A stretch of 64,000 bases of DNA from Symbiodinium natans. Taxonomy: Eukaryota; Sar; Dinophyceae; Suessiales; Symbiodiniaceae. The stretch is from positions 188,001 to 252,000 of the forward strand of contig CAJNDS010002326.1 in assembly GCA_905221605.1 (NCBI GenBank), read 5' to 3'. Every line of letters begins with the position of its first letter. Position 1 is the stretch's first letter. This document shows, piece after piece, positions 46,201-57,127 of the stretch. Under the pieces are notes generated by a model. That model saw only the letters and a list, made by a program, of their open reading frames with translations, made no database searches and was not told where the DNA came from. The position numbers were made by a program, and so were the translations under genes.

Positions 46201-49200
46201 TGGTACTCCTCGGTGTAGGCGGCACAGGCGAAGCTGGGACACTGAACTGGATAGACCTGTTGTCTTGCGCCACAATTTGCTGAAAGACGGGCCCCACGTG
46301 AGTCTGCTGTTGCTGCTGGATGTGAGTCCGCGGTCGCTGCCGACGACTGCTATCATCGTCCTTGCTGCGAGTCTGCTGCTGCTGTCGAGCGTCGTCGGGT
46401 TGTGGTAGTGGAACGACTTCAACTGGAGCTGGGGGAAGCGGTCGTGGTAGTTCACGTGTCCTTTGAGGTTGGTCTCCAGGAGCAAGCTTCCAAAAGAAGG
46501 TAGTAGAACCGGTCCACGGCTCCTCGAAGGTGTGATGGCTCGAAGGGTCGCGCCACTGGTCTTCAGGAAGTTGTTCGTCTCCTTCGTTGCGGTGTGTCCT
46601 GCGTGCTTCTGCCAGGTCCTCGAGGTTGAAGTCACACTCGTGAGGTTGCGGTACGTAAAGTTCACGCCGTGGCGCAACGTGCACTCGACTCACACCCTCT
46701 TGTGTGTACCTCCAGTAGTCCTGTAGTTGTTGCAGCTCGGGCGGTAGTCCTGGAGGCGGTAGCAGGTTGTCGCCCGGGTCGCCAGTTGGTTCTTGAAGTT
46801 CACCTGGAGGTTCTTCGGTGTGGTCTTCCCACATGGCATCTTTGAGGTTGTTCTCAGCATCGCGGAGAATCTTCACATCCTCGGTGCTCGGTGTCCATTC
46901 TTCCCATCCGCAAGCTCGACGTACTTGGTTGGCCGCGACCTTGACAGTAGTGCTTCCGACCTGTAACCACAAAGATTTCCTGTCCGGATCTAGTGAAAGG
47001 AAGCGGCCCAAACACCAAGCACCTTTTTTATGCTGACGGGAACGCCCTGACCATCGCCAATAAGCAATGGGTTGTCCAGCCTGGAAGTCATTGGCATCTT
47101 GATGTCGCGTCTTTCTCAGCAAAGCGCGCCGAATGGCGCTGGAAGAGTTGAACTCTGCCAGGGCCTTGAGGGCGTCAGCACGCAGAAGTTCTGGCGCCAA
47201 CCGTTTTTCTCCAGCTTCTGGTGAAAGCACGAGGGACCTTGGATCGGAACAGATATCTCCCAATGGCCTCGGCACTCTGCCGAAAACTGCCTGGAAGGGA
47301 GATCTTCCGTACGAATAGGTGCTGCTGTTCATGCTGAAGGTGACGGCGGGCAGGACCTTGTTCAGCTCCTCGATGGTGTGGATGCCCCGCTCGTCGATGA
47401 TGCGCTCGGCAAGGGTCCTCATGAGGCTGTTTCGGCGCTCGATTTTGCCAAGGCGATGGTGAGCTTCTGCAGGTATTACCTCATGTAGCACACCACTTCG
47501 TCCATGCCAGGCGGCTACATCGGCCGCAAACTCTCCCCCAGCGTCACACTTGAAGTGCAAAGGGAGCCCAAGAGGACGGTACCAGATGTCCAAAAGGCAT
47601 TGGAGTACTTCCGAAGGGTTCCTGGAGGTGAGGGCTTTGCTGGCGTGGTAGTTCGTCGCCTCGCAGGTGACGCCGATCACGGGGATGGCGGTGCCGGTGA
47701 TGATCCTGATGTAGACCAAATCTGCCTGCAGCACCTCGCCGAAGTAGCCGGTGAAGACGGGTGCCACCGAAGACACCGGCGGAGGCCTTGGCTTCTGCAT
47801 TCTCAGGCAGCTGCCGCACCTCAAGCAGTCAAGTCCCTGCAGCACTTTTCGAGAAAGGTTGCCGCTGGCCGCCAACATGCGTATCAACTCGGCCCGTGCG
47901 GGGTGACCCATATTTACGTGCAAACGGGCCAAACTGTACTGCAGCTTCTTGTCCACCTCCCGCGGCGGGTCCTCGAACCACAGCTCGGTGTCGAAACCAT
48001 GCAGAGGTCGCGTGCTTGACTGTCCTGGTGGCTCATCGGGACTCGTCTCCTGAGCTTCAGGTGGTTTGTTTGGCACACCGTAGAAGAACACAGCCACACG
48101 GATCGGCTTGGCAAAGCGCTGTTTGGGATAGGTCACCTGGGAAAGGTCCTCGGATTCTATCGCAACTTCCCCAGTGGTGAGCATCAGCGCTGCGCCTCGA
48201 TGCGTGAAGGGTATATCCTGTGGCCATCGCCGGGACTGTGGTGTCCAGGCAGCTTGCACGCGTTCCAGTTGCCACGGCACGAGTTGACTAAGAACTTCTC
48301 GAAGAGGGTCGCCGGGATTGAGGTTGAAGGGCTTCTTATGGGTGTTGGAGAAGCGCTGCTCAATCTCGTTCAGTACTTGCTTCCAGGTCTCCGGGTCGTT
48401 CAGAGGCCGCGCGTACATCACATCGAAGGTCTTATGCTGAAACCGAGAAGGGAAACGTCGCCTAGCCTCTTCCTGGACACCTTTAAGCACCGAAGATATC
48501 AAACCAAAGCACGGGTAACCCTTCTTGTGCACGGACTTCGTAGGCTGGTCCTGGCAGTACATCAGCTGTTCCTCGGTGAGCTTGTTCCCCAACCGGTCCA
48601 GCACCGCCCGGCTGTTTGAGATCCATTGGTGCTGCTGGGTCGTAGGATATCCTTGCTCGTCCTCCTCTCCATAAGCACCTGCGTGGCACACGGTTTTATG
48701 CACATCCTTGATTTCCAAGAGGGAGGCTGCACACTCACGTTGCCAGAATCGGCCGCGTGGGTCGTGCTCTCCAAGGAATAGCCGACCATGGTGACATTGT
48801 TCACGGCAAGCCCAGGCTCCGAGGTTGTACAGGTCATCGAGGTTGCCAAGTTGTGCGTCGCCGGCATTCTTGTGGGGCCACCGACACACAAGGAAAAGTG
48901 GTCTCAGCTGCCGCACCGCGTTTTTTAACGTATTGGTCTGCTCCTTGTCATTGAGATCCTGGCCGTAGACAAAGTCGAGGGGCTGGAGCGCCGTGAGGCC
49001 GTAGTGCCGCGCCGTCATGGTGATGCCGGCCGTGCCCGCGAAGATTTCAAGCACGTCAATCTTTGGCAGGCTGTAGACGCTCTTGTAAAAGGGCATCTCC
49101 TGGTGCTGCTCAACCTCGAAGCTGTAGTTCTCGCGCGCCTTGCGCACCTCGCTCACGAGCCATGTTTGATGCCCCCGCCTCAATCCTGAGGTGGCACCAG

Positions 49201-52200
49201 GCTCCAGTCGTAGGTGCTCAGGTCGTCGTCGATCTGCTCGTTCTCCTGCTCCTCTTCGGCCGGGGCCTGCTGAAGAGCATCGCTGCCCACCGCCTGCATG
49301 CGCTGGGCTGCTCGGGCCCTCGTCTGCTGCAACACTGCTTGCCCTTGTTGGTGACTGCCCTCCATCCGCATGGAACGAACCTCGGCCTCCGTGACGTCCA
49401 GTTCGCTCCGACAGGGCGGCGAAGGTTTGGCCTTTGCCGTCAGTCCAGTCACCGACCGGCTCCCCGAAGAAGAAGCCGTTGAGCATTGCACGTCCATCCC
49501 CGGCAACAACCGGATCGCCCATTCCCGTTTCGCTCCATATGTGCGAGAGGGAGGCAACGGCCGCTGCGATGGTGTAGAGGGCAGCTCTTCCCACGCTCCG
49601 TGCACCCATTTCCACACCTTGTTCCGCACTGGCAACACTTTTGGAACTGGCCGTGGCGATTGCCGCTTCGAGCCAGCATCGCCGCGGGATGTTCGCAGGG
49701 CATCTGGAGGTAGTTGATCAAGTTGTCGGTCCACCGCTGGTGCATCGGGTCCTGGTGCACCAGCCAAGAGCGTGGTCGAAGTCGAAGGCGAACCGTCTGC
49801 GCCATGAAGCGCAGGAGCTGCATCTCGGCGCCGAGGAACATCAGCACCATTTTGCGCCACTTCTGAAGCCATTGAGGTGGCGGCAGCGATGTGAACATGT
49901 GTTGGCGAGGTCTCTGAGGCAGGGGCTGTCACAAACTCCACGTCTGGGTCACCTTGATCCAGAACGCTGCTCAGTGACTTCCATTGCGCAAAATGCTTCT
50001 TGGGGAACTTGTTCAGGGCCAAACAGACGTGCCCACTGATCTTGACGATGGGGACCTCTACGCCGAACACCCCGAGGTAGGCAACACCTTTGGGGAAATC
50101 CAGAACGGCTTTGAGTTTCTTCGAAATCATTCCCAAGCTCAACAACAGCGGTATCTCACTGCCACCATCCATCACTGAAGCCCCAAACAGCGAACATGTT
50201 TGCAAGGTGCCATCTAGACATGTTGGGAAGTACGCATGCTCACTGCTGATTTGGATGGGCCCGGTGCCGAACTGAAAGCCTTCGTTCTCGGGTCTCAGCT
50301 TCGCATCCAGCTTGAAACTCCTAAGTTGCTCACGGTGGCTGTTCAACCATGTCTTGCTACACAAACTTCTCTGACAGGCGGTGTCAAGAACAGCGAATCC
50401 AGCATAATCCCCAGGACGACTAAGGAAAACTTCTTGAGGAGGCCCAACAAACGCAGTCATGAAGGTTGTGAAGTATGACCCGTACTCTTGTGTCTGCTCG
50501 TGCTCTTGTTCGGCCTCGGGGTCTTGGACGGGGCTGCTGCTCTCGAAGGAAACCGACTTGTCTAGGCCCGCTGGGTGGAACACCGTGAGGACTTTCTTTG
50601 GCGCTGCTCCCTTCTTGTCGTGCCTGTCGCCCTTCGGAAGCAGAGGAAGAGGCTGAGGAGCCGCGACCGCCTTTGGCGCTCACGGGGCAGGACTCATCCC
50701 CTTGCCAGTGGCCTTTCTGGCCGCAAGCCATGCAATGGCTATTCTTTTTACGCTGCTCCAAACCTTTGCCTCTGCCACCTCCAGAGAATTTCCTTCCCAG
50801 GGTGACTCCTTGGAGTCTTCTCGCAGTCACGGTCAAGCAATCTGCCACTTCGCGCATGACGTCCTCGATGTTCTCGGGGTCGTCCTGGGGCACAAGCTCC
50901 TCGTCGTCATCGTCGCCCTGTGCGTCGTCATCGTCTTCTTCCGGGATTCCCGGCATGTCGTCTTCGCCTTGGTCTTCGTCATCTGGCGCCTCTTCAGCAA
51001 CATAAGCACGATGAACTTTTCCATGCTTGCCGTGGCCCTTCGGTCCTCGGCCTCCTTTTCCTTGGTCCTTGCCGCCCTTTGGTGCTCCTCGCTGACTGCC
51101 ATCTGGATATCCAGACGTCCGATGCTGCACGTTCTCGAACTCCCGGTGGTAGGCCACAGGTGGCGTCGCCCTATGCTCAGGAAACTGCAGCTGGGCCGAC
51201 TCGCGTATGCTGTCAAAGTGCAAGCTCTGGCCCGTCGCCACAAGGATGAGGCGCTGCTGTTCCGAAGTAAGGCGCATCCTGTCCAGCAACCGGCTGCCAC
51301 GGGACTCGGCATCATACATCGCATTCACGTCGATCCTTGCAGCCAGCAAAGATTTCTCGGTCCGGTGATATCTGTTGCAAAAGGACCTGATCGATTCGTT
51401 GTTGTTTCGACCAAGGTATTCATAGTCGTGCAGGAACTTTCGCTTGAGGTAGATTGCACGTGTTTGGAGAGGCCGCCTCAAAGACTGCAAGATATTCTCT
51501 ATCCCGCTCGGCGAGTCTATCTCGCCCATGTCCATGAACTCTAGCTCCTCTTCCGCCTCGCCTCTCAGAGACACGTAGAGCATCATCGCGGCCTCGTTCT
51601 TCGGCATGAAGGAGGAAACTTGCCTTTCCCACACTCGCACTTTTCTCTCATACCTGTCATACGCACGCACATCTTCCCGCGCATAGTTCCAGGTCGGTGG
51701 CTGAGGGGGCGCCCCGCCACGGTACTTGACTCCGGGCTTGGGTCCTTTGGAGAAAGACCACTCACCATCATTGCCGCGGTCCTTCTTTGAGAAGATCTCC
51801 CCCATGTCCTTTAGGAGCTTTCCCCTCCAGGTGCCACGGCCGTCAACATCTCGATCTTGTTCAGGGTCGTGACCTCCAGGCTGTCCTCGGGGCTGTACTT
51901 CCGGAGGGCGCCGATCTTGTCCTGAAGGTTCAGCTCGAGGTCGTTGGCCGCCGCTCTTCGCCGCAGCCGCTGCCGCCGCGCGTCGTTGTCGTCGAGAAAG
52001 TCGTCGTAGTGGCTCCAAAGTGTCTGGGTCCACGGTCGGGTCCGTCGTCGCCCGCTCCGACTCTGCTGTCTCACGGTGGTGTCCCTCGGCCCACTCTTGC
52101 CAAGGGAAGCTTCCAGCGGGACGCCGGGCTTCACGAGCCGACGGCGAAGTCGAAGACAGGCCATCCAAGGTCGAAGGTCGCCAAGGTGTCCCGGGCGAAG

Positions 52201-55200
52201 CGTCGAAACCATTGGGCTCAGGGTCTGCACGCGGAACATACACCCACGTTCCTGCTGGCGCCAGCCGTCGGCCGGGTGCGCTGCTGTTGTAGAAGTCTCT
52301 GCTGGAGCACACCGAGCAAAACCATCCATCTTGGTCCCGGCTGAACTGCTCGCTCTCACATCTACAGCAAACCCAGCGTGGCGCAGGTGTTTCCAGGCGT
52401 GGTGGTTCCAAAGGTACCTCCTCAGATCGAAGCCTGTTCCCGCCGGATGTCGTGGCAGGAGGTTCGAGACCTGGTGGCATCCTCGGTGCAGCTGGAATCT
52501 CGGGCTGCTGTATTTCCTGGCGATCTTCATCGTCCAGCCAGTCGTCCAGCTCCTCCAAGCCAACATCAGCTGCCATCTCGCGGGAGCAGGGAGGCTCCGG
52601 TGCCAACTGACAGCACTGCAATCTCTAACACCGAAAGAGCATGGCGCCTTTTTGCTCTAAAGAAAGTCTTGGCTCTCGGCCGCTCGAGAGGTAACAGTTC
52701 GGAGAAGCTCGTTCACTGAAAGCGCTCAAGTCCAATGGCGCTAAGCACGATCTTTCACATACTGAAGAACAGTGTTTGCTGATTCGGGACTTCATCCAAA
52801 ATGCGGAGGCGGGGTCGGGCTCAAGGACACAGAACAACGCGGGCACTTCGGGTTAAGAGTCAATGCCCACGTGACCGACGGAACCATCACTTTGTTCTTG
52901 CCGTGTTTGTCAGATAGAGACGTTGGATGGGCCGGCGTGGGCTTGCGCCTTAGACGTCGATTTTATTGAGTAGCAGTAGGTGTCAGGCGCCTCCATGTCA
53001 GAGAGCTCGAAGGTCTCCCGGATCAGATCTAGCGCCTCTCAACGGAATGGAGTCAGAACAGGGCCTTAACCTCACTTGAAAACCCATGCATCACTTTGCA
53101 AAACCGGAGCTTGGGTGGGTGTGAGGCTCCCCCACCTCGGCCCCTCAATCCTGTTCTTTTCACAGGTTAAGCATAGTGAGCATCTGGGCACTGCATGGGT
53201 GTTGGGATATCTGGAGCTCTGCGGGATTCTCTGCGAGGAAACGCTGTAGGTTTCTTTGTGGATTCTCTACGGGATTTGCACGCAATCCCACAGCGTGTCC
53301 CCGGAGTGCACAGTCCAGCTCATTCAGCTAATGTTCTGTGGACCTAGGGTTCTCCGGTTTCAAGACCGGGCGGGAAGTACAGGATGCCCGCAATTAGGAG
53401 CATACTTGAGTCTAGCAACCCACGCCGAGGGGTGGGGAGCAGAAAAGGTCATGCCTACAACGAGCACAGAAAGCTCCCCACCCAGAGTCTCCATCCTACG
53501 TTATAATTTGCAGGGCCTTGTAGGGAGTTGATGCAGGAACCCTGATGTCAGATGGGCTCGGTTCGGGAGGTCGAGAACTACCTACAAGATGAGCCCTCCA
53601 TACACGTGGATCGTTTCTGCCTGCTCGGGATCCTCGCAGCTGGGAATCTCCTCTGTCAAGCGCCATAAGCGCTCACGGCGCTCATCGCTGGTGGGATCTG
53701 GCAAACGGAGCTGTTGCACCAACTGACCCAGTAAGAAAAAAAGCGCCCCGCCTGCGGCACTGCAGACCGGACAGGCACAGGTGAAGCCCAACGATTGGAG
53801 CTTCTCCTGCAGAGGTGGGCAAATACTGCAGAGCCTCAGGGCTTATGCCTGGCCGATCGTCTCTCAAAGGATCCTGCCGCAATCGTAGGGGCTTGCGAAC
53901 GTCAGTGTAGTACAAACAGAGCTCATCCCCAGGATGAATATCCTTGGCTGGTTCGGTTGAGACCAGGCCGCGGTAGCATGAAAAACCCAGCAAACCAGCA
54001 TGGGAAAAAACTGCCCACGCAAAAAACGATGTAGAAGCGAAGTCGCCTCGCAGGCATAGATTTGCAGCAGGCCTCCCAAAGACATGAGCAGTGTACTGCT
54101 AACAGCCACTACCCCAAGTGTCTGCCTGCTGTCGGTTGCCACATTAGAAGCTACAAGCTTGGCCGAAGAAATGTCGACGTACACTCTGATTCCCGTGCTG
54201 ACAACATGTCGAGAGAAAGATAACGAGAGAGAAAGATAACGAGAGAGGGAGAGAGGGAGAGAGGGAGAGAGGGAGAGAGGGAGAGAGAGGGAGAGAGAGG
54301 GAGAGAGAGGGAGAGAGAGGGAGAGAGAGGGAGAGAGAGAGAGGGAGAGAGAGGGAGAGAGAGGGAGAGAGAGGGAGAGAGAGCAAGAGAGAGCAAGAGA
54401 GAGCAAGAGAGAGCAAGAGAGAGCAAGAGAGAGCAAGAGAGAGCAAGAGAGAGAGAGATGGAAAGAAAAAACAGTGCTCGGAATCTGAGAAGGACAGGTT
54501 TGGTTCAAGGGCCAGCCTAGCCGGTCGTCCCAGCTTCCTTCGCAGTTTGGGCAGCAGGAGTGGTTGAAGCGGCTGAGTTCCAAGTACCTCACACCCACAG
54601 CGGCATCAGGTCAGCACGCGGAGCTGTGACCATTCCATTCTTCTAAGTATTGCCGAACGCTGCAGAAAGAAGTTTGTGGCAAAGGGAAAGACTGAATGTC
54701 AGAGCCTGCTTTCAGGAAACTGATTTTCTGAAGGAGATGTCCTCAATACAACGTGCCGGATGTCCTGTGTTCATGCTCTCATCAATGGCAAAACTCGCTG
54801 GCGCTTGCATTCCGCCACAAAGTGCTGAAAGCGGTCTCGCTCTCTTGCAGCAAGTTGCAAACTCTATTTCTGATCGTGTAGATCGTCCCTCCAGGACTCC
54901 ATGGAGTTGCTTCAAGCATGGAAGCATGGCTGGCAGCCCACACCACAAGACTTTCTATGATTTTGTATAACTTTGTATGCGTTTTCATGATTTTGTCCAT
55001 CTTCGTCCAGTAGCAGGACTCGCTCCTCCGTCTCATCCCAGGTGTCGTCCAAGCGCTGGCCGCTCTGGAAGGCGTTGGTGCAGGCCACGCCCAGAAGCCT
55101 CAATCGAAGCGTGGGTATTGTTACCAAAGCCAAATCCAGCAAAGCCTACAAGTGATGCCGACGCAGCTCCAAAACAATGTGAATTGCGAAAGGATGTGCA

Positions 55201-55370
55201 GCTGAAGCGCGTCTTCTCGGAGTCGCGATCGGCAAAGCTATCCTGTGAGGATGCGCAGCCGTGGAGCAAAGAGGGTTTCCTGCTTTTTGCTCCCGACAAG
55301 CTGCCTGCAAGTCCATCAGCGCACACTGCTTGCTCGCTGGCAGCGCATCGAAAAGCCTCTGCAATTCCTC
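43219..55370 (-). CDS. SMYD-type SET-domain protein, interrupted by a copia element in an intron
   Basis: Exons, 5' to 3': ~55,284-55,370 (LQRLFDALPASKQCALMDLQ); ~55,000-55,098 (LLGVACTNAFQSG); ~54,540-54,587 (YLELSRFNHSCCPNCEGSW); 53,874-53,942 (DIHPGDELCLYYTDVRKPL); 53,752-53,806 (LQSLGFTCACPVC); 53,621-53,697 (SDERRERLWRLTEEI); 52,949-53,035 (ALDLIRETFELSDMEAPDTY); 43,219-43,286 (AYTLCLSLERMEEAGQWAQR). These give the SET motifs NHSCCPN and GDELCLYY, the post-SET Cys cluster FxCxCxxC and a TPR-like helix, in SMYD order. SMYD enzymes transfer methyl groups from S-adenosylmethionine to lysines; location nuclear or cytosolic, target unknown. From 53,942 down, phases agree with GA, GC, GC and GC donors. 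Junctions between the first three exons are unresolved. The last exon lies beyond the 9-kb element and is assigned by phase and motif only. No MYND finger seen; first exon and stop not found. Confidence 0.72.
43741..43892 (-). repeat. 3' LTR of the copia element (152 bp)
   Basis: Matches 52,608-52,759 at every base I compared. Begins TGACAG and ends TTTCACA on the plus strand. The pol stop codon (TAG) lies about 19 bases inside this LTR. Confidence 0.95.
43874..49184 (-). CDS. pol: copia pol: methyltransferase-like, integrase, reverse transcriptase, RNase H
   Basis: Open to 49,615 but protein-like from about 49,180, where the protease frame stops. Order: a methyltransferase-like segment (48,440-49,060; motif I VLEIFAGTAG, later FLGEHDPRGRFW and CHAGAYG); integrase HHCC finger (47,800-47,935: HVNMGH, CLRCGSC) and catalytic D, D, E (QADLVY near 47,720, KCDAGGEF near 47,540, GKIERRN near 47,440); a long Gln/Pro/Ser-rich linker (45,600-47,000); reverse transcriptase (WASDAKSAFLQGD near 45,165; HVDDFL near 44,890, the copia form of YxDD); RNase H (TYTDSSFAN near 44,410; RSTLAAEASA). 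Translation runs to a stop inside the 3' LTR. The catalytic triads look intact; the frame link to protease does not. Confidence 0.93.
43893..43915 (-). other. Candidate polypurine tract
   Basis: On the minus strand CCAAAAAGAAAGTAAGACC abuts the 3' LTR; purine-rich with few interruptions, in the expected place for second-strand priming. Confidence 0.5.
49180..50635 (-). CDS. pro: copia protease region
   Basis: Minus frame entered after a shift near the GGG at 50,630-50,632 and ending in TGA at 49,180. It carries FAVLDTACQRS, the aspartic-protease active site in its Asp-Thr-Ala form, about 70 residues in, then a retropepsin-like stretch (CSLFGASVMDGGSE, PLLLSLGMISKKLKAVLD). The last ~150 residues are basic/Gln-rich linker ending DLSTYDWSLVPPQD. 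The neighbouring frames are shifted relative to this one on both sides, so protease is not fused to gag or pol in this copy unless ribosomes shift frame. Confidence 0.85.
50630..52576 (-). CDS. gag: copia gag
   Basis: Likely start ATG at 52,574-52,576, 32 bases inside the internal region; the longer open frame reaches into the LTR. About 650 residues are in frame before the shift near 50,630; the same frame stays open to 50,420 with unnatural sequence. Residues ~70-90 form a Cys-x2-Cys...Cys-x2-Cys ribbon like a RanBP2 finger (CCRC...CSVC). The middle holds a copia-type gag core (MLYVSLRGEAEEELEF; ENILQSLRRPLQTRAIYLKR). An acidic stretch (DDDDAQGDDDDEE) precedes the zinc knuckle CMACGQKGHWQGDESC (50,690-50,735), a C-x2-C-x4-H-x6-C spacing rather than the usual x4. 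Confidence 0.88.
52589..52605 (-). other. Candidate primer-binding site
   Basis: Two bases inside the 5' LTR the minus strand reads TGGCACCGGAGCCTCCC, beginning TGG as expected for pairing with the CCA end of a tRNA. I cannot say which tRNA. Confidence 0.45.
52608..52759 (-). repeat. 5' LTR of the copia element (152 bp)
   Basis: Identical by eye to 43,741-43,892. Very short for an LTR; no TATA box is obvious. Confidence 0.95.
54190..54460. repeat. (GAGAGAGG)n / (AGAGAGCA)n microsatellite in a SMYD-gene intron
   Basis: About 270 bases of GAGA with periodic GGG, then CAAG, interruptions on the plus strand. It lies between the NHSCCPN exon and the GDELCLYY exon, so on the coding strand it is a long CT-rich tract upstream of the 53,942 acceptor. 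Overlapping Ser/Leu frames are artefacts. Confidence 0.9.
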
Positions 55371-55721
55371 CTCGCCAGGCATCATCAGGCATCCAGCACA
55401 GGCTGACACCGTACAGTGCATCAACATACCCTGGTGGTGTCCTCGTCCTCACCGGACCATTGTAGGAGAGGCGCCTAGCTGAAGAATTTCAAACTTTCTT
55501 GGCTTCAGCAGAGGGGCGGTCGCTGGCCGGACCGTGCAGTTCTCATTTACGGGATGCATGCACGATGCTCTGATTTTCTTTCTCAAATCACAATCGCTCA
55601 ATGTAGGCTTGCCAGTTCCTTCATGCCTCCTCTGATGGGTCGGGTGTCTTGATGGCGTGTTCTGCATTGCGCTCTGGCAGCATCCGTCATAACTTAGAAT
55701 TCCCAACCCAGCTGCAGTCCA

Positions 55722-56183
55722 TCAATCCGCCGAGGCCTCGGGCCGAAGGTGTATAGGTTGTGAGAACAGGCAACCCCCCTCCAAATCTTCCCACCCCAAA
55801 ACCACACGTCGGCCCACTTTTTTTGCCTGGAAAGGGTACCCCCCCGGGCGACCACAATCTGAACCAGGCGCAGTTGAAGCCCAGCCATCAGCCCCCCCAC
55901 CCTTCCTGCCCTGCCCACCCCGCCCCCCCGCCCCCTGCCCCCGCCCCCCTTCCCTCAACATTGAACCCTAAACCCAAAAACCCTAAACCCCAAACCGTGA
56001 ACCTTGAGCCCTAAGCCGATCCTAAGCCGTCAACCCTAAACTAACCCTCAACCCTAAACCCCAAACCATAAACCATAAACCCGGAACCCTAAACCCTAAA
56101 CCCAACCCTGATTGCTTGGCGTCCAGCATGCTTACGCGGATGCGCTGGGCCGGGCCGAGGCGGGTCGCACAGCGTTAAAATTA
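55722..56183. repeat. Dispersed repeat copy enclosing a telomere-like patch
   Basis: Opens with 'atccgccgaggcctcgggcc' and 'tataggttgtgagaaca' and closes with 'gggccgaggcgggtcgcaca' and 'gcgttaaaatt', the same two ends as the copy at 39.1-39.25 kb. Between them are C-rich sequence and about 18 degenerate CCCTAAA units (55,964-56,107). Confidence 0.55.
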
Positions 56184-56744
56184 TTGCGGAGTTCACACCT
56201 TCATTGCTCTTACTACTTAGCTGACTGACGCGACTGTTTCAGAAAGGTTGTGCACTGTCCCCATTCATCGCGACCAGACTGATAGGCAAATCAAGCGGTC
56301 GTCCCTGTGCAGGTTCTGCATTATCACTCGGCTTGCGGCGCAAAATACACCGACGGCGGGAGGAAAAGTTCTCTTCTGTGCTGCGGAGACGCGGAGACGC
56401 GGGACGGCGGAGACACGGACGGGGATGCATGACAAGAAGGTCGCGGCATGGCGGTCGGCGACGTGGAGTCCTTGAAAGCTCAAAACGCCGAACATCTTAC
56501 TATGAGCCCCTAAACCCTACCTGGGCCTTCCAGGGCACCAAGATTCTAGTCGTTGTATGGAAAGTATGAATTTCAGTCGCTGCTCGGGAAAAATCGTTTT
56601 TGAGCAATGCTCTCGCCATGTTTGGGCAAAGCAGCGGTTCCATGTCTCAGTCTGCAGTAAACTCCGCAGAACATAACTTTCAGTTCTCGGACACGAGAAC
56701 AGTCTCTTCAAAAAACTGAAATTGTGACCTCCTCGGAAGGTCCA

Positions 56745-56900
56745 GGTAAACCTAAACCCTCAAGTTCAAAACCTTGTCAAAACCCTAACAGCCTAAACCC
56801 CAATAGTCCCCAATAACTTAAACAAGACCTACGCCTAAGCCCTTAAGCCATACACAATAAATCCTGCGAAACCCCAAAGTCCTAAACCCGAAAACCCCAA
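56745..56900. repeat. Strongly decayed telomere-like stretch
   Basis: Scattered 'cctaaaccc', 'ccctaac', 'cctaagccc' words in an A/C-rich context. Confidence 0.4.
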
Positions 56901-56916
56901 AAACAGTACTGCTAAT

Positions 56917-57095
56917 CCTCCTCCTCCTCCTCCTCCTCCCCCTCCCCCTCCTCCCCCTCCTCCCCCTCCTCCCCCTCCCCCCCTCCCCCTCCCCCTCCTC
57001 CTCCCCCTCCTGCTCCTCCTGCTCCTCCTGCTCCTCCTGCTCCTCCTGCTCCTCCTGCTCCTCCGACTGCGACTGCGACTGCGACTGCGACTGCG
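56917..57095. repeat. (TCC)/(CTGCTCCTC)/(GACTGC) compound microsatellite
   Basis: TCC-rich to 57,005, then CTGCTCCTC units, then six GACTGC units at 57,064-57,097. Confidence 0.95.
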
Positions 57096-57127
57096 ACCGG
57101 CTTGGACTACTTGCTATACTATTATCA

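Larger units (their letters stand above)
43741..52759 (-). mobile_element. Ty1/copia LTR retrotransposon with methyltransferase-like domain, 9,019 bp
   Basis: Two 152-bp direct repeats, identical by eye, bound an internal region with gag, protease, integrase, reverse transcriptase and RNase H in copia order (integrase before reverse transcriptase) on the minus strand. Ends are TG...CA. A primer-binding-site candidate follows the 5' LTR and a purine-rich tract precedes the 3' LTR. TACTG flanks the element at 43,734-43,738 and 52,760-52,764, a likely 5-bp target duplication, with two extra bases between the left copy and the left LTR. Identical LTRs imply a recent insertion, yet the polyprotein frame is broken twice. 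A methyltransferase-like segment sits between protease and integrase; retrotransposon-borne cytosine methyltransferases have been reported from Symbiodinium. Confidence 0.95.

Noticed and set aside
54190-54460. Ser/Leu-rich minus-strand frames of 90-240 codons
   Set aside because: GA microsatellite translated in three frames; only the NHSCCPN end of one frame is a real exon.
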